Assembly (NCBI RefSeq): GCF_003148845.1
Contig: NZ_QGHA01000009.1
Coordinates: 1 to 64,000, forward strand
Length of the DNA stretch: 64,000 nucleotides
Source: Mucilaginibacter oryzae
GTDB lineage: Bacteria; Bacteroidota; Bacteroidia; Sphingobacteriales; Sphingobacteriaceae
Reading direction: 5' to 3'
Shown here one piece after another: positions 34,716 through 42,634 of this stretch (position 1 is the stretch's first letter; the number at the start of each line of letters is the position of its first letter). A program made the position numbers and the translations under genes. The notes below the pieces were generated by a model that saw nothing but the letters and a program-made list of their open reading frames with translations, was not told the origin of the DNA and ran no database searches.

Positions 34716-35909
34716 TCAGGCTAATTGCTGCTGATATTGTTTGGGCGTGATACCGGCCTGTTTTTTAAACGCCCTGTTAAAGGTAGCTTTGGAGTTAAAG
34801 CCGGCATCGAACGCTATGGATAACATGGTAAGATCTTTTAAACGGCCGTTGGCGATGAGCGCCTTGGCCTCATCAACCCGGTAATTGTTAATGAGATCAT
34901 TGAACGACATGCCGAAGCCCGTGTTAATCACCTTGCTGAGTACCGAATGGTTGGTTTTCATTTCCCTGGCCAGCCCGGTTAAGGTTAGTTCGGGGTCGAG
35001 GTAAATTTTATCCACTTCAAGCAATTGTAAAAGCGCCTGTTTTAGGGGGGCTATCAACTGATCGTCGGGCTGAAAGCCATCTTCTTCAATCAGCCCGGCG
35101 CTGCCTGCCGGATCGTGTTGGTTAATAACGCTGTACGTTTCAGCCTGCGGAGGGTTGAAATGAATTTTAGCCAGTAGACCGTAATCCTGCCCGTAGGCGC
35201 TGATGGCGATATAGTAGGCTATAGCGGCAAAGCCCATAAAGTAATACCACGATAAAACATAAGTGCTGCGGGTAAACAACGCCGAAAACTGATCGGCAAT
35301 TAAAAAGATCACCAACAGTAAGGCGGCAACCAGGAAGCGCTGCATCCAACGCAGGCCCGCGCTATCGGCAAAAGAAAGTTCCTGGTAGGTGAACCGGCGG
35401 TACCGCCGGTAATGCCTTAGCGTTAAAAACAGGTAGGTTAACAAACTTACCGACCATAGCCAGGAGTACCAGCGGTCGAAATCGGGGTCGCTGATGCCGT
35501 TCATGAGCCAGTACTTTTTTAAAACCAGTTTATCGGCCAATACCACCAACATGCTCCACAACAGGTAAAGCGCGCCCGGCAAAAAGTGAAGATAGTTATA
35601 TCCGCCAATGCGGAAGTTATCATTCACCAGGCTTTTAAAATAAAAAAACAGCAGCGGCCCCAAAAACAGGCCCTGCACAAAGGGGATATAAAAAAGCACA
35701 TCGCGATAGGGCTGGTTGTCATACCAACCAGCGAAACCGGCCATCCACGGAAATATGAACAGGGCCGACAAAGCCAGGAAAACAGCCAGCAATTTTGAAG
35801 ATAAGCGCTGCTCGCGGATGCCTTTCAAAAAAATTAAAAGAGCGAAAACCAGTAACTGGGTAAAGAAAATGAGTAAAAGCGCGCTGTAAAAATTAAATTC
35901 AAATACCAT
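34716..35909 (-). CDS. AraC-family regulator with N-terminal membrane domain
   Basis: A 397-residue protein. Residues 1-235 hold about seven hydrophobic helices, an integral-membrane sensor module; the C-terminal 110 residues form the AraC DNA-binding domain with two helix-turn-helix units (LTGLAREMKTNHSVLSKVIN and IAFDAGFNSKATFNRAFKKQ, then GITPKQYQQQL). This layout is common in Bacteroidota. It presumably senses an envelope or membrane-soluble signal and regulates nearby genes; the DoxX/lipoprotein pair 66 bp downstream on the same strand is a candidate target or operon partner. Confidence 0.88.
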   Translation of the reverse strand: MVFEFNFYSALLLIFFTQLLVFALLIFLKGIREQRLSSKLLAVFLALSALFIFPWMAGFAGWYDNQPYRDVLFYIPFVQGLFLGPLLFFYFKSLVNDNFRIGGYNYLHFLPGALYLLWSMLVVLADKLVLKKYWLMNGISDPDFDRWYSWLWSVSLLTYLFLTLRHYRRYRRFTYQELSFADSAGLRWMQRFLVAALLLVIFLIADQFSALFTRSTYVLSWYYFMGFAAIAYYIAISAYGQDYGLLAKIHFNPPQAETYSVINQHDPAGSAGLIEEDGFQPDDQLIAPLKQALLQLLEVDKIYLDPELTLTGLAREMKTNHSVLSKVINTGFGMSFNDLINNYRVDEAKALIANGRLKDLTMLSIAFDAGFNSKATFNRAFKKQAGITPKQYQQQLA

Positions 35910-36013
35910 AAAGGCTTAATTACCCAAATGTAATTATTTATCGGCGGGTTAGGGCTTGTGTTGTTTGGTAATTGAGTTATATTACCTCACTATCGAAAAA
36001 GCATTTGATGCTG

Positions 36014-36124
36014 ATGCTGCCGCCAGCGTCCTGGCTTGTGGCCATCGTGCTAAGTTTTAGGATCGGCTTGTCTTCTTTGTTACCTGAACGCGGGCCACAA
36101 ACGAGGAGGCTCGCAGCAGCGGGG
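36014..36124. repeat. REP-like repeat, inverted pair (copies 1 and 2)
   Basis: 36014-36062 reads GCTGCCGCCAGCG, then GGCTTGTGGCC, then TTTTAGG; 36081-36124 carries the same unit inverted (CCTGAACGCGGGCCACAA, then GAGGCTCGCAGCAGCGGGG). Related units lie at 38095-38145, 38909-38955 and 39871-39922. Each has a hairpin near a TGTGGCC core and a terminal TTTAGGT/TTCAGGT. Confidence 0.6.
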
Positions 36125-36156
36125 AACAATTACAAGTTCATCTGGCTAAGTTAGGG

Positions 36157-36807
36157 TTATATATTGGTTTCGGTTAGATTTCTATCGTATCTAAAAGGAA
36201 GATTTCTTCTGAAGTTTGTGTCAACACTTTGTGGGTATAAAATTACTGCACGTTCGGCATCATGACCTATTTCTTGCGTATATGGTCTTCCAACTTCATC
36301 GGTATAGTAAAGTAAATATTGTTTATCGAAACTCGATGGAGGGCAAGAATCTGCCACTTTTATTTTGATTGTAGTAAACGGCTTATCGTCTTTTGGCATT
36401 GATATTTGAGTTGGATAATAAATGGGGCTTAAGAAATCGCCGCGTTGATTAATTGGAAAAATCTCAATATCTCTTGCTTTATTATATTTCAAAATAAGAT
36501 CATATTCTATTATCCCTTCTATTTGATTTTCTTCATGACTTTTGCCAATAAACATTGGGAGTAAGTCGCGTTTGTCTTTTTCAAGAGCGAGCTTATTTAA
36601 ATCAAGCTGTGATAAATTAATTTGCTTCTGTTGGTTGAAGGTCTTGACGACGTACAAAGTGCCAGCTAAAGTCACGCCGAAACTTAATATGGAAAAAATA
36701 GCTTGAATTGCGTTGGTATCACCGTTGCTAAAATCTAAAAATAGATGGTTCCAATTCATAGATAACATTACTATTAAGCGATTCACATAATCTTGCCTTC
36801 TTATCAA
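36157..36807 (-). CDS. Membrane-anchored protein A, function unknown (paralogue of the next gene)
   Basis: A 216-residue protein, third in a three-gene AT-rich operon. One hydrophobic segment (about residues 35-56, IFSILSFGVTLAGTLYVV), a charged helical linker (KQINLSQLDLNKLALEKDKR), then a beta-rich cytoplasmic domain ending with YLLYYTDEVGRPYTQEIGHD. The last motif matches FFSDEVGTRYIQIISGN in the preceding gene, so the two are paralogues. The start may be methionine 14 or 17 (MLSMNWNHL). No known family recognised. Confidence 0.65.
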   Translation of the reverse strand: MIRRQDYVNRLIVMLSMNWNHLFLDFSNGDTNAIQAIFSILSFGVTLAGTLYVVKTFNQQKQINLSQLDLNKLALEKDKRDLLPMFIGKSHEENQIEGIIEYDLILKYNKARDIEIFPINQRGDFLSPIYYPTQISMPKDDKPFTTIKIKVADSCPPSSFDKQYLLYYTDEVGRPYTQEIGHDAERAVILYPQSVDTNFRRNLPFRYDRNLTETNI

Positions 36808-36839
36808 AGTTTAGTACTTTCACCAATAGGTACGTTAAA

Positions 36840-37364
36840 TTAAACAAACATTGGTGGTGATATCATTAGGTGAGTTATGTTTCCTGAAATAATCTGTATA
36901 TACCTTGTGCCTACTTCATCTGAAAAGAAAAGCTCTATTTCTATTTCTTCTAAAATATGTTGCCTATTAACCTGATTATCTACAATTTTTATTTGATGAT
37001 TAGGTTGAATATATTCGAGTTCAACTTCCGGCAAAATGTTGTTCAAATATGGAGTGTTGTGTTTAATAAAAACGCTTGAGGCCGTATTTGAGTTTAACTT
37101 GACAATTATTATAAAATTAACTTGCTCAATCCCATCGTATACGACCGGATGAGTGATATAACTATTCTGCGATATAATAAATTGTGGTCTTATACTTAGC
37201 AAGAATTTTTTATTTTCTAACTGAGAGATTTTTTGTTGTTCCCGAAACGTGTCAGCTTGAACTTGAAAAGTATAAGCTTGAAGTTTGAATAGGGCATAAG
37301 CTATCAACATCCATGCTAAGGTCAAAGCCGTGTTGCCCAAGCTCATTACATCTTGAAATGTCAT
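36840..37364 (-). CDS. Membrane-anchored protein B, function unknown (paralogue of the neighbour)
   Basis: A 174-residue protein with one N-terminal hydrophobic segment (LGNTALTLAWMLIAYALF), a Gln/Phe-rich helical linker (YTFQVQADTFREQQKISQLE) and a beta-rich C-terminal domain containing IELFFSDEVGTRYIQIISGN. This shares layout and closing motif with the next gene on the strand. Its ATG overlaps the stop of the first gene (ATGA), so it is translationally coupled. Function unknown. Confidence 0.65.
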   Translation of the reverse strand: MTFQDVMSLGNTALTLAWMLIAYALFKLQAYTFQVQADTFREQQKISQLENKKFLLSIRPQFIISQNSYITHPVVYDGIEQVNFIIIVKLNSNTASSVFIKHNTPYLNNILPEVELEYIQPNHQIKIVDNQVNRQHILEEIEIELFFSDEVGTRYIQIISGNITHLMISPPMFV

Positions 37365-38032
37365 TTTCTAACTCTTTTGTGATTTAAAGGCTCATGATGT
37401 GATCTACCAGTAATTCCTTTTTTTTCGATATCTTTTTTTAGCTGCAGATATTGCATTTCTAAAATTTTGTCTTGATAATATTGGATTTTAAAATACCAGC
37501 GAAAGCCTCCTAAACCAGTAAATATACACCCCAAGAATATTACAATGACAGGGAACCAGATATAAAAATCCATGTTAATTGTTTGATAATTTATTATCGA
37601 TTCAGCCTTATCACCGTCATCACTAATTTCCTTCCATTTTTTTTCTAATTCAGCATGTTTATTTTTCAACTTGTCAAGTTCAATAGCCAATTTTATTTTT
37701 TCTATTTTCAAATTGGCTGATTGTTTTTTTGAAAGAATAAAATCCTTGTGGTTATGGAATTGGGACTTTCCGAGACTGTCCATTTTCTTCTGGTTTTTGC
37801 TCACCGTTTTATCAAGGTAATCCAATTGCTTTTTCAAGCTGTCTGTGTTTTTTGTAAGATTCAGACTTTTGAATTTGATATTTTTTGTCACGCTATCAAC
37901 ATGTAAGATAAGTACACGATATTTTTTGTTAACTTCTGTTGCAAAGTAGCCACCAGTGATAAGAAGTATTATTCCAAAGACGAAAAGAAATTTATATAGG
38001 CTATCAGTGGGTAAAGCAGGCACAGTTATCAT
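37361..38032 (-). CDS. Coiled-coil membrane protein, first gene of the orphan three-gene operon
   Basis: I place the start at 38032 (MITVPALPTDSLYKFLF); an upstream in-frame ATG at 38107 lies in a REP-like repeat and would add sequence unlike protein. The 223-residue product has a first membrane helix (about 14-32, FLFVFGIILLITGGYFA), a long Lys-rich coiled coil (about 45-145), a second helix (IWFPVIVIFLGCIFTGLGGF) and a short basic cytoplasmic tail. The coiled coil would lie between the two helices, outside or inside depending on topology. No family recognised. Overlaps the next gene by 4 bp. Confidence 0.65.
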   Translation of the reverse strand: MITVPALPTDSLYKFLFVFGIILLITGGYFATEVNKKYRVLILHVDSVTKNIKFKSLNLTKNTDSLKKQLDYLDKTVSKNQKKMDSLGKSQFHNHKDFILSKKQSANLKIEKIKLAIELDKLKNKHAELEKKWKEISDDGDKAESIINYQTINMDFYIWFPVIVIFLGCIFTGLGGFRWYFKIQYYQDKILEMQYLQLKKDIEKKGITGRSHHEPLNHKRVRK

Positions 38033-38094
38033 GCTTAAATATAAGTAATGTTTATGCCAAAAAAAAATATTATAGGATTCATCCACTGCTACCC

Positions 38095-38145
38095 CCCGCT
38101 GCCGCAAGTGTCCCCACTTGTGGCCCGAGTTTAGGTAAACACTTC
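38095..38145 (+). repeat. REP-like repeat (copy 3)
   Basis: GCTGCCGCAAGTGTCCCCAC then TTGTGGCCCGAGTTTAGGT: a CAAGTG-N4-CACTTG hairpin followed by the conserved end. It bounds the upstream end of the three-gene operon. It lies in a 337-bp gap (38033-38369) with no other gene seen. Confidence 0.6.
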
Positions 38146-38369
38146 ACTTTAATCCACCAAAACAACCTTAAATTAAACCAGATGTGATGTATTTGCGACG
38201 GCCAGATAGAAGCGCCTAACTTTTAAAAGGCGAATAACAGTTTATCTTGAAAAATAAAGCTTATTGAATTAACTTAGAGGATTATTTGCGGAAAGGTAAT
38301 GGAACATCCTATATCGGAACCAAGATAATTTTAAAACAACCCGGAACTCTTATACAATTTTTAAATAGA

Positions 38370-38858
38370 ATGAAAATCCCTAAAATTACTTCAACAATTA
38401 TGATTTGTTTCTGCCTGTTTAATTGGCTCAACACTTTTGCTGCCGAAAACAAGTCATTTCAAAAAGATCCGTTTGCTGCGCTAAAGGGGTATAAACGCGT
38501 TAGATTATTGAAAGGGAAGCTTGGCGAAATGTTAGGGTACATCTATTTAAAGGAAAACAGTAAATATAAAAACGGTGCTTTGACAACATTGCTGGTTGTC
38601 AAACCCAACAGCAATAAATTAGATACGCTTTATAGAGTTGATGCTAAAGGTTTTTTTGATTCAAAAGGGAAATGCGAATTGAAAAATGATGTAAAAGCAT
38701 ATTATGGTTTTAAATTATACAAAGAATCAAAAAACCATACTGATTCTTTCGCTATTGGATTTGTAGACCGTAGTGGCGAGATGTATTCAGATGACAATGA
38801 TTTTTTTATTGATTGGAACTATAAAAAGAAAGCTTTTGAATATTATCCTGCGCCATAG
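38370..38858 (+). CDS. Exported protein of unknown function
   Basis: I choose the ATG at 38370 because it begins a clear signal peptide (KITSTIMICFCLFNWLNTFA, cleavage after AFA-A region); an earlier in-frame ATG at 38286 would add 28 residues lacking such character. The mature protein, about 140 residues, is polar and strand-rich with GYKRVRLLKGKLGEMLGYIY and SFAIGFVDRSGEMYSDDNDF. No family recognised. AT-rich, flanked by REP-like repeats on both sides. Confidence 0.6.
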   Translation: MKIPKITSTIMICFCLFNWLNTFAAENKSFQKDPFAALKGYKRVRLLKGKLGEMLGYIYLKENSKYKNGALTTLLVVKPNSNKLDTLYRVDAKGFFDSKGKCELKNDVKAYYGFKLYKESKNHTDSFAIGFVDRSGEMYSDDNDFFIDWNYKKKAFEYYPAP

Positions 38859-39314
38859 CTGGGCGTTTAAAAGCTGAACTGTGCGAACTACCCGGCCCTG
38901 TTTATGATCTGAACGCCGACCACAAGCCGACACGCCTGGGGCTGCACCGGGGAGCTGCGTTAAAAAAATCGGATTTTAATAAACCGGATCCCATGTAAAG
39001 TAGCCAACAATACTGCCGTTTGAATTGTGAACCGGTACAAATGAAAGTGTGTATTGAATATACCCCCAACCGGCGCCAGTATGCAGCGAAGGTCAAGAGC
39101 GCGGTGTACTCGCGACTTTTTAACCACGGAGGTTACGAGTAGGCCGTTTCGCAATCCAACGCTGCACACGCGCCTGTACATCGAAATAATAGCCGTTTTA
39201 CTTATCCACCATTGCCGGCCAACCCTTCAGTTGTTGGTCACAACACACAACAACGGCTTACGCGCCGAACGCCAACAAGGGCGGGGAACTTCAACAGAGC
39301 AGGAGCATTGGCCA
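38859..39314. other. Gap with REP-like copy 4 and a decayed coding fragment
   Basis: 456 bases. 38909-38955 is a REP-like unit on the minus strand (CTGAACGCCGACCACAAGCC...). 38976-39092 is a short fragment of apparent former coding sequence (see separate entry). The rest (39100-39300) is more GC-rich than its flanks and has no intact gene; repeated CGCGCC and AACAACGG words give it an unsettled look. Confidence 0.45.
38976..39092 (-). pseudogene. Possible C-terminal remnant of a PAS-containing protein
   Basis: On the minus strand an open stretch of about 38 codons ends with TAA at 38978-38976 and is preceded by an in-frame stop. It reads GWGYIQYTLSFVPVHNSNGS then IVGYFTWDPVY. The pattern Y-T-x-x-F-x-P-V-x-N-x-x-G-x-I-V-G-Y-F resembles the end of a PAS domain of a sensor kinase. 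There is no start and no continuation, so if real it is a remnant. This could also be chance. Confidence 0.28.
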
Positions 39315-39830
39315 TTAAAGCTTTTTTAATTTTATGTAACCTATTAAAGCTGTAGAATCTCTTTTTTGAACAGCCAACCGGCTCTCTACTTTACAAGTAA
39401 TTATACTATCTCTTGGTACCGCTTGAAAGTTGCCTATTAGCCCGTTTCCGGACGCACAGGTGAAATAATTATTAGACTCCGCGCTGATTAGCCACCGATC
39501 AAAGCAATCCTTTAAACCATTATTGTCAGTTATGATAATTAAATTAACGGAAGATTCATCAATTTCTGCTTTGTTACTGAGTAAGCCAGCATAAACCCAG
39601 GAATGTTCTATCCAGGCAGATTTAATATTGATATGCAAACTTTGATTAATCTTATCGTCATTTGTTAGGGGCTGGTATTCTGAAATAAAAACTCCTAACT
39701 TTTTCGACTGGGCAATACTTCCTGCAAAACCTTTATTGCCATTTTTAACTGCTAAATTGCAGGAGAACAGAAAACATACAATGACTGCGCTAATTCGTTT
39801 TATTATAGATACTAACTTGTAATTCAGCAT
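39315..39830 (-). CDS. Lipoprotein of unknown function
   Basis: A 171-residue protein with a lipoprotein signal peptide (IIKRISAVIVCFLFSCN, cysteine at residue 24). The mature domain is polar and strand-rich, with SVNLIIITDNNGLKDCFDRW and a C-terminal VESRLAVQKRDSTALIGYIK. No family recognised. AT-rich and bounded by REP-like copy 5, like its neighbours. Confidence 0.62.
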   Translation of the reverse strand: MLNYKLVSIIKRISAVIVCFLFSCNLAVKNGNKGFAGSIAQSKKLGVFISEYQPLTNDDKINQSLHINIKSAWIEHSWVYAGLLSNKAEIDESSVNLIIITDNNGLKDCFDRWLISAESNNYFTCASGNGLIGNFQAVPRDSIITCKVESRLAVQKRDSTALIGYIKLKKL

Positions 39831-39870
39831 ATTTATTTATAACCGCCCTTTATTATTTAATTTATAGCTT

Positions 39871-39922
39871 CCCCGCTGCCGCAAGTGTTCCCTCGTGCGG
39901 CCCGCGTTTAGGTAGACGCTTT
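39871..39922 (+). repeat. REP-like repeat (copy 5)
   Basis: CCCGCTGCCGCAAGTGTTCC then CTCGTGCGGCCCGCGTTTAG: same unit as at 38095, with the hairpin core diverged to CAAGTG...CTCGTG. Confidence 0.6.
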
Positions 39923-39991
39923 ACTTAACTCACTTACATGATGCACATGTGACAGGTTTACCGTGGCAAGATAAGCTTTTCGCAAAAAACT

Positions 39992-40786
39992 TCACCTCAC
40001 CGCCCAATCCCCGGCAAACTTTACAAACGCCTCGTTAACAAACGGAAAAACCGTAACATTAGGAATATGATTCACCTCCAATAAATACCGCCCGCCATCC
40101 TTACCCACCATATAATCCACCCCTACTGTTTGCAAATTAAAATGCGCGGCAATAGCCCGGCTATCGGCCAGTAATTCAGGGTCAACCTCCATTTCCCACG
40201 AGCCTTCGTTATGGATGGATTTAAGCCAGGTATCGCCGGTGAGTTTGATCTGCCAGCTTTTATCGCCCACAATCATAATGCGCACGGCCTCGCCGTCAAT
40301 AAACGGCTCAATAACGGAAGTTTCGGAGCTTGTCCAGTCGCCGTTAAATTTGGCTTTGTCTTCGCCGCAATGCCAGATACCCCATTTGGCAACGGTTTCG
40401 GCAGTGGCGGTATAATCCTGCTGCCCTATCACCATGCCCCTTTTAATGCCGCGAAAGCGCGATACCGAGAGGGCACGCACCAAACCGGGAATGCGCTGGC
40501 GCAGGTCCATCATGCCAAGGGCATTGGGCAGGCAAGGGCCGTTCCACAAAGCTAACAGTGTAATAAAATCAACATCATCCTGATAAATACCATGAAATAT
40601 CACCTTATTAACCAACAGATATTTATCCGGAACTGAAGGACTTTCTACATAAAGTTCGCCTTCAATTAGTTTTACCTGTGGCACCAGATCGTAGGTTACC
40701 AATAAATAATTAAAACCTAAATTTTGCTTAATGGCGTTAACTTCGGCCTCTTCAAGGCCTATTATAAGGATGCGTACCTTATCCAT
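39992..40786 (-). CDS. ATP-grasp-fold protein (possible peptide/amide ligase)
   Basis: A 264-residue cytoplasmic protein with the C-terminal features of ATP-grasp enzymes: VIEPFIDGEAVRIMIVGDKS (about residues 157-176, the acidic strand binding ATP-Mg) and VGVDYMVGKDGGRYLLEVNH (about 224-243, with the metal-binding Glu and Asn). The N-terminal third is a pre-ATP-grasp-like domain. The closest known chemistry would be RimK/glutathione-synthetase-like ligation of a carboxylate to an amine, but the substrate is unknown. Single gene. Confidence 0.8.
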   Translation of the reverse strand: MDKVRILIIGLEEAEVNAIKQNLGFNYLLVTYDLVPQVKLIEGELYVESPSVPDKYLLVNKVIFHGIYQDDVDFITLLALWNGPCLPNALGMMDLRQRIPGLVRALSVSRFRGIKRGMVIGQQDYTATAETVAKWGIWHCGEDKAKFNGDWTSSETSVIEPFIDGEAVRIMIVGDKSWQIKLTGDTWLKSIHNEGSWEMEVDPELLADSRAIAAHFNLQTVGVDYMVGKDGGRYLLEVNHIPNVTVFPFVNEAFVKFAGDWAVR

Positions 40787-41244
40787 GGTGATATTGTTTT
40801 TTTGTAGTATCTGTTTGATTATAAACTGACACGATCCTGTCAGTGTTCAATTTTTAAAAAACGGGTGTTCAATATTTCTGCATTCGAAAACACAACACAT
40901 TGACTATCAGCACTAAACCGTTCAAATCTACTATTTACAGCACTTTAACAAAACGCTAAAATACTGATTATCAAATCTGTTCAATTTATCAAAAAACACA
41001 AAGTGTTCACACTTTAAAAATTGAACACTGATGTCTGAACCCGAATTTGGGAGAATTAAGGGAATTTATAGAATTTGCTCAGCATTCTGTTTATTCCAAA
41101 AACTCCATAAAATTCCGGTTCAGACAATCAGCGAAATCAACGACATCAAACCCATCAACAGTCAAAATCGGTGTAATCAAAAATCAATCGGTGTAATCCC
41201 CAAAAATAAATCCGAAATCAAACATCCGAGATCCGAAATCCACC
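40787..41244. other. Gap with an 18-bp inverted-repeat element and ATCGGTGTAATC words
   Basis: No gene. 40841-41031 is bounded by perfect 18-bp inverted repeats (CAGTGTTCAATTTTTAAA and its complement). From 41040 to 41240 come short degenerate words: AATCGGTGTAATC twice, TCCGAAATC and ATCCGAGATCCGAAATCC, also found at 43391-43560 and 52600-52800. Confidence 0.6.
40841..41031. repeat. MITE-like element with 18-bp terminal inverted repeats
   Basis: 191 bp, AT-rich, ends perfectly inverted over 18 bp (40841-40858 and 41014-41031), interior non-coding with several TTCAA words (GTGTTCAA, CCGTTCAA, CTGTTCAA). No clear target-site duplication is seen. It may be a miniature transposon, or a large example of the inverted word pairs seen elsewhere in this window. 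Confidence 0.5.
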
Positions 41245-42504
41245 CTACTCCATCATTAACCTTCTGATCAGTTCGGCACTCTGCGCCTTGCCCTCTTCCA
41301 GCCGGTGACTGAAAAATGCCTGGGTATCGTTAAAATGCTTCTTATACCCTTCCATATCTCCAAACCCAATAATAGCCGACCAGTCCCTCACCGCCGAATG
41401 AAACTCCAGGTCGTCGCCCCGGATGGTTTTATCATACAGGGCGGTTTCTAATGATTCTTCCAGCAGTTCCTCATTTTTAAACAGGTACTCGGCAATGCCC
41501 AGCCGCAGGCGGAAGGGTGGCGTTTGGCAAATCAGGTTATCGTAGGGGTTAACGCTAAGGTGGTACCAGGCATCAACCATGCTCAATATGCTCAGGTGCG
41601 AATTGGGTTTCTGGCTATGGGCATGTTGCGATAGTGAAAACTCCTTCATCACGGTATCATTCAGCATAATGGGCTTGCGGCTTTCGTGAAAAACAAAATC
41701 GCGCGCCCGGTATATGCGCTCCTTAAAGGCCTGCGATTCTTCCCTGATCATCAGCTTAAACAACTCCGACTCCGATTCGGCATAGCGTTTTACCTGCTGC
41801 CGGGCGTAAGGGTTCAGAATAGCCAGCCCTGCATATACGTGGGCTTTATAACTGAAGATGCGCAAGGTGGTCAGGATCTTTACATTATCTATCCCGCCAA
41901 TATAAGAGGCATTCTCCCACGGAAAGAAACCTGCCGATTTCCAGGCGGTGCCCATGCTTTCAAAACCCACATGGGTTACGGCCTGGGTATCGGCCACAAT
42001 ACGGTCGTGTTCGTGATAATCAGGTATTTCAACAATCTCGCTGCCTATGGCCGTAAACAGATCATACATGCGCTGGTAGGCTTCGGGCGTGGTTCGGTGC
42101 GGGATGAGGATAAGGGTTTGTCCTTTGGGCTCAAAACCGGGGCCGTGCATGCCGTGAAAAGTTACAATCTGGGCATCGGCGGGCAGGTGTTTCTCAAAGG
42201 TGGCTATCTCCGGCGATTTAACCGAGGTTTGCCCGGCTACTATAGCGCCGTATTTGGTTGCCGGCCCGTATTCGGCCACCACCCGCTCCATGCTGTCGGC
42301 CTCAACCGAATAAATGATCAGGTCATTGATGCGGGCTACATCCTTGCCGCTGTCCATCACCCTGACACCATAAGGTGTAAGTTCATCTTCAAGCCTTTGG
42401 CGGTTGGCGGGTAAATCGCATCCGCTAACCGTATAACCCGCTTTGGCGAAAGCCTTGGCGTACAAACGGCCCATGTCGCCCAAACCAATAATACCTATAT
42501 TCAT
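41245..42504 (-). CDS. Prephenate dehydrogenase-like enzyme, fungal TYR1 type
   Basis: A 419-residue NAD(P)-dependent dehydrogenase for tyrosine synthesis (prephenate to 4-hydroxyphenylpyruvate). The Rossmann motif IGIIGLGDMGRLYAKAF is at residues 3-19. Several stretches match the yeast Tyr1 protein as I recall it rather than bacterial TyrA: IADTQAVTHVGFESMGTAW-like sequence (VADTQAVTH here), HVYAGLAILNPYARQQ, ESELFKLMI, PNSHLSILSMVDAWY and YDNLICQTPPFRLRLG. Length also fits Tyr1 (about 450) better than the shorter bacterial enzymes. No chorismate mutase or ACT domain is visible. It stands alone, away from other aromatic genes. Confidence 0.8.
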   Translation of the reverse strand: MNIGIIGLGDMGRLYAKAFAKAGYTVSGCDLPANRQRLEDELTPYGVRVMDSGKDVARINDLIIYSVEADSMERVVAEYGPATKYGAIVAGQTSVKSPEIATFEKHLPADAQIVTFHGMHGPGFEPKGQTLILIPHRTTPEAYQRMYDLFTAIGSEIVEIPDYHEHDRIVADTQAVTHVGFESMGTAWKSAGFFPWENASYIGGIDNVKILTTLRIFSYKAHVYAGLAILNPYARQQVKRYAESESELFKLMIREESQAFKERIYRARDFVFHESRKPIMLNDTVMKEFSLSQHAHSQKPNSHLSILSMVDAWYHLSVNPYDNLICQTPPFRLRLGIAEYLFKNEELLEESLETALYDKTIRGDDLEFHSAVRDWSAIIGFGDMEGYKKHFNDTQAFFSHRLEEGKAQSAELIRRLMME

Positions 42505-42634
42505 GCCGCTAATATAACTATGAGTAGGTTAATTACGTGCGAAAGCTTATTTTAGCCGAAGAAACCGGCGGTTATTATAATAAAAACTATACATAGCCTG
42601 TTTTGTTAATAAAACGCACCTAATTTTACTTTGG

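Noticed and set aside
41031..41267. A 78-codon plus-strand frame between the ATP-grasp and TYR1-like genes
   Set aside because: Consists of the degenerate ATCGGTGTAATC/TCCGAAATC repeat words; no protein features.
41686..42414. A 242-codon open frame antisense to the prephenate dehydrogenase gene
   Set aside because: Shadow of the sense gene; composition rich in Gly/Arg/His without motifs.
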